Below, piece by piece: positions 59,044 through 60,000 of a stretch of DNA of 60,000 bases; position 1 is the stretch's first letter; every line of letters begins with the position of its first letter. Origin of the DNA: Strigamia acuminata (taxonomy: Eukaryota; Arthropoda; Chilopoda; Geophilomorpha; Linotaeniidae); contig OX442315.1 of NCBI GenBank assembly GCA_949358305.1, forward strand, positions 14,412,427-14,472,426. Direction: 5' to 3'. The notes under the pieces are model-generated. The model saw only the letters and a program-made list of their open reading frames with translations. It had not been told where the DNA came from and searched no databases. Made by a program: the position numbers and the translations under genes.

Positions 59044-60000
59044 TCAAGCCTGCTTGACTCGTATTATAATTGCTGATAGAATTGTGAATATAAAAATCCA
59101 TGCGATTGTGGAGAAGAAACCTGGCCATACAGAGCCCCATAAAATATTTTTTCCATATAACATAATCCATCTCATGGAAATGGCAGCTTGTGTATGAGGT
59201 AAAACTTCACTAACGTTTTGATTAAACTTGGACATGCCTAGTGTTGGCCACAAAATACCTAATAAAAGGAATCAACATGCTTAGCAGGAGGTAAAAGAAT
59301 AGAATTAAACAATTACCGCATCTCTTCGATTCTAATATGTACTTTTTCTCTAAAAAGCTTCTAACAGTGGGGTGTGCGGTTTAGTGTCGGGTGCTTCTTA
59401 GAAACAATGTTTTTACACATTTTTTCGGGCAGCACGTTCTTCATGTGGAAACGTTATAGCAACACACCATAGACTCTGATGAATCAAACTATGTCACTAA
59501 TTCAAAGGACAAGATGAATAAAATACCGGTAAGTTGCGTAAATTTTGAACAAACAACTGCTCATTGTTTAAATTTAGTGTTTCCCTGTTATTATTGCAAT
59601 AAGTATGTAAAAGTATAACAAATTTGACTTTCTAAAAGTCACAGCTTCTACATAAGTGCTTCAAGTGTAAACTAGGCATTACAATCGAAGAAATACGGTA
59701 GTAGTAGTAGTTTTTAAAACTAACCACTCATGGCAAAAATAGGGAGGTACACTGTCACTGCAAGGAAAAAGGCTGATGATTCATCATTACAAATAGTGGA
59801 AACCAAGAATCCTGAAAAAAATCACATGTACACATGAACTCGCAGGAATACTTTGCTAAACATCCATTGTGCAAAATTGCCTAAAGTTATCGATAATTAT
59901 TTTGCACTCGTGGTATTACTTGTGGTAATTTACCTAAAGTCATTCCACACATTCCCTGTAGAACGGCAAAACTTATAACCAACAATAAGCTGCCTTTGTT
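59044..60000 (-). CDS. ABCG/ABCH-type half-transporter, gene D, 3' exons only (runs off the right edge)
   Basis: Three C-terminal exons of a fourth paralogue are visible: exon 14 at 59044-59258 (215 nt, the same length as in A-C), exon 13 at 59725-59811 (87 nt, again identical in length, GFLVSTICNDE) and the 3' part of exon 12 from 59934 to the edge (LLLVISFAVLQGMCG). Splice sites and phases match the other copies. The last exon contains the conserved MRWIMLYGK and VWPGFFSTIAWIF blocks and ends at TGA (IIIRVKQA*). It encodes the last membrane helices of an ABCG/ABCH half-transporter. Intron 13 is mostly one MITE. A mariner relic starts about 15 nt after the stop codon and probably supplies the 3' UTR. 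Confidence 0.85.
59314..59700. mobile_element. TACCGTATTTCTTCGA-type MITE in gene D intron 13
   Basis: 387 bp, left taccgcatctcttcgattct, right in reverse taccgtatttcttcgattgt. It occupies most of the 466-bp intron. Confidence 0.8.

Overview
This window is eukaryotic genomic DNA from an invertebrate animal, most likely an arthropod. The host genes are split by GT-AG introns. They encode ABCG/ABCH-type half-transporters of the kind that form tandem arrays in arthropods. The introns and spacers are AT-rich and full of Tc1, mariner, pogo-like, hAT-like and TTAA-type DNA transposon debris. The species cannot be named from the sequence.

Host genes. All are on the minus strand and form a head-to-tail array of paralogous ABC half-transporters. 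Reading right to left they are: gene D (59044 to beyond the right edge; only the last three exons are present), gene A (47722-56975, 14 exons, 680 aa), gene B (33739-45819, 14 exons, 672 aa) and gene C (4873-32431, 14 exons, 673 aa). I derived the exon boundaries by aligning the paralogues. Phases agree at every junction, and the summed coding lengths are exact multiples of three ending in a stop. A, B and C keep Walker A, Q-loop, signature, Walker B and H-loop motifs plus a C-terminal six-helix membrane domain. A and B come from a recent segmental duplication that also copied a broken NBD fragment lying upstream of each (46541-47099 and 57923-58431).

Retroelements. Intron 10 of gene C is about 19.5 kb because it holds a complete Ty3/gypsy-type element (6759-25802, minus strand, TSD agcg). 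A complete Ty1/copia-type element (7167-14398, minus strand, TSD aatgg) sits inside its 3' LTR. Both LTR pairs look identical, so both insertions are young, with copia the later. The copia element has one intact 1642-codon Gag-Pol frame. The gypsy element has gag, a pol in the -1 frame behind a textbook slippery-site and stem-loop signal, and a large third gene. That third gene appears to be spliced, lies where env would be, and matches no family I recognise.

DNA transposons. About twenty non-autonomous elements lie in introns and spacers. One degenerate Tc1 element and several MITEs can be matched to their empty sites in the other gene copy, which dates them after the A/B duplication and shows their target sites directly. 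Four MITE families share the terminus TACCG and appear to target TA.

No tRNA, rRNA, CRISPR or bacterial-type operon feature was found. Gene-free stretches with nothing recognisable are listed as such.
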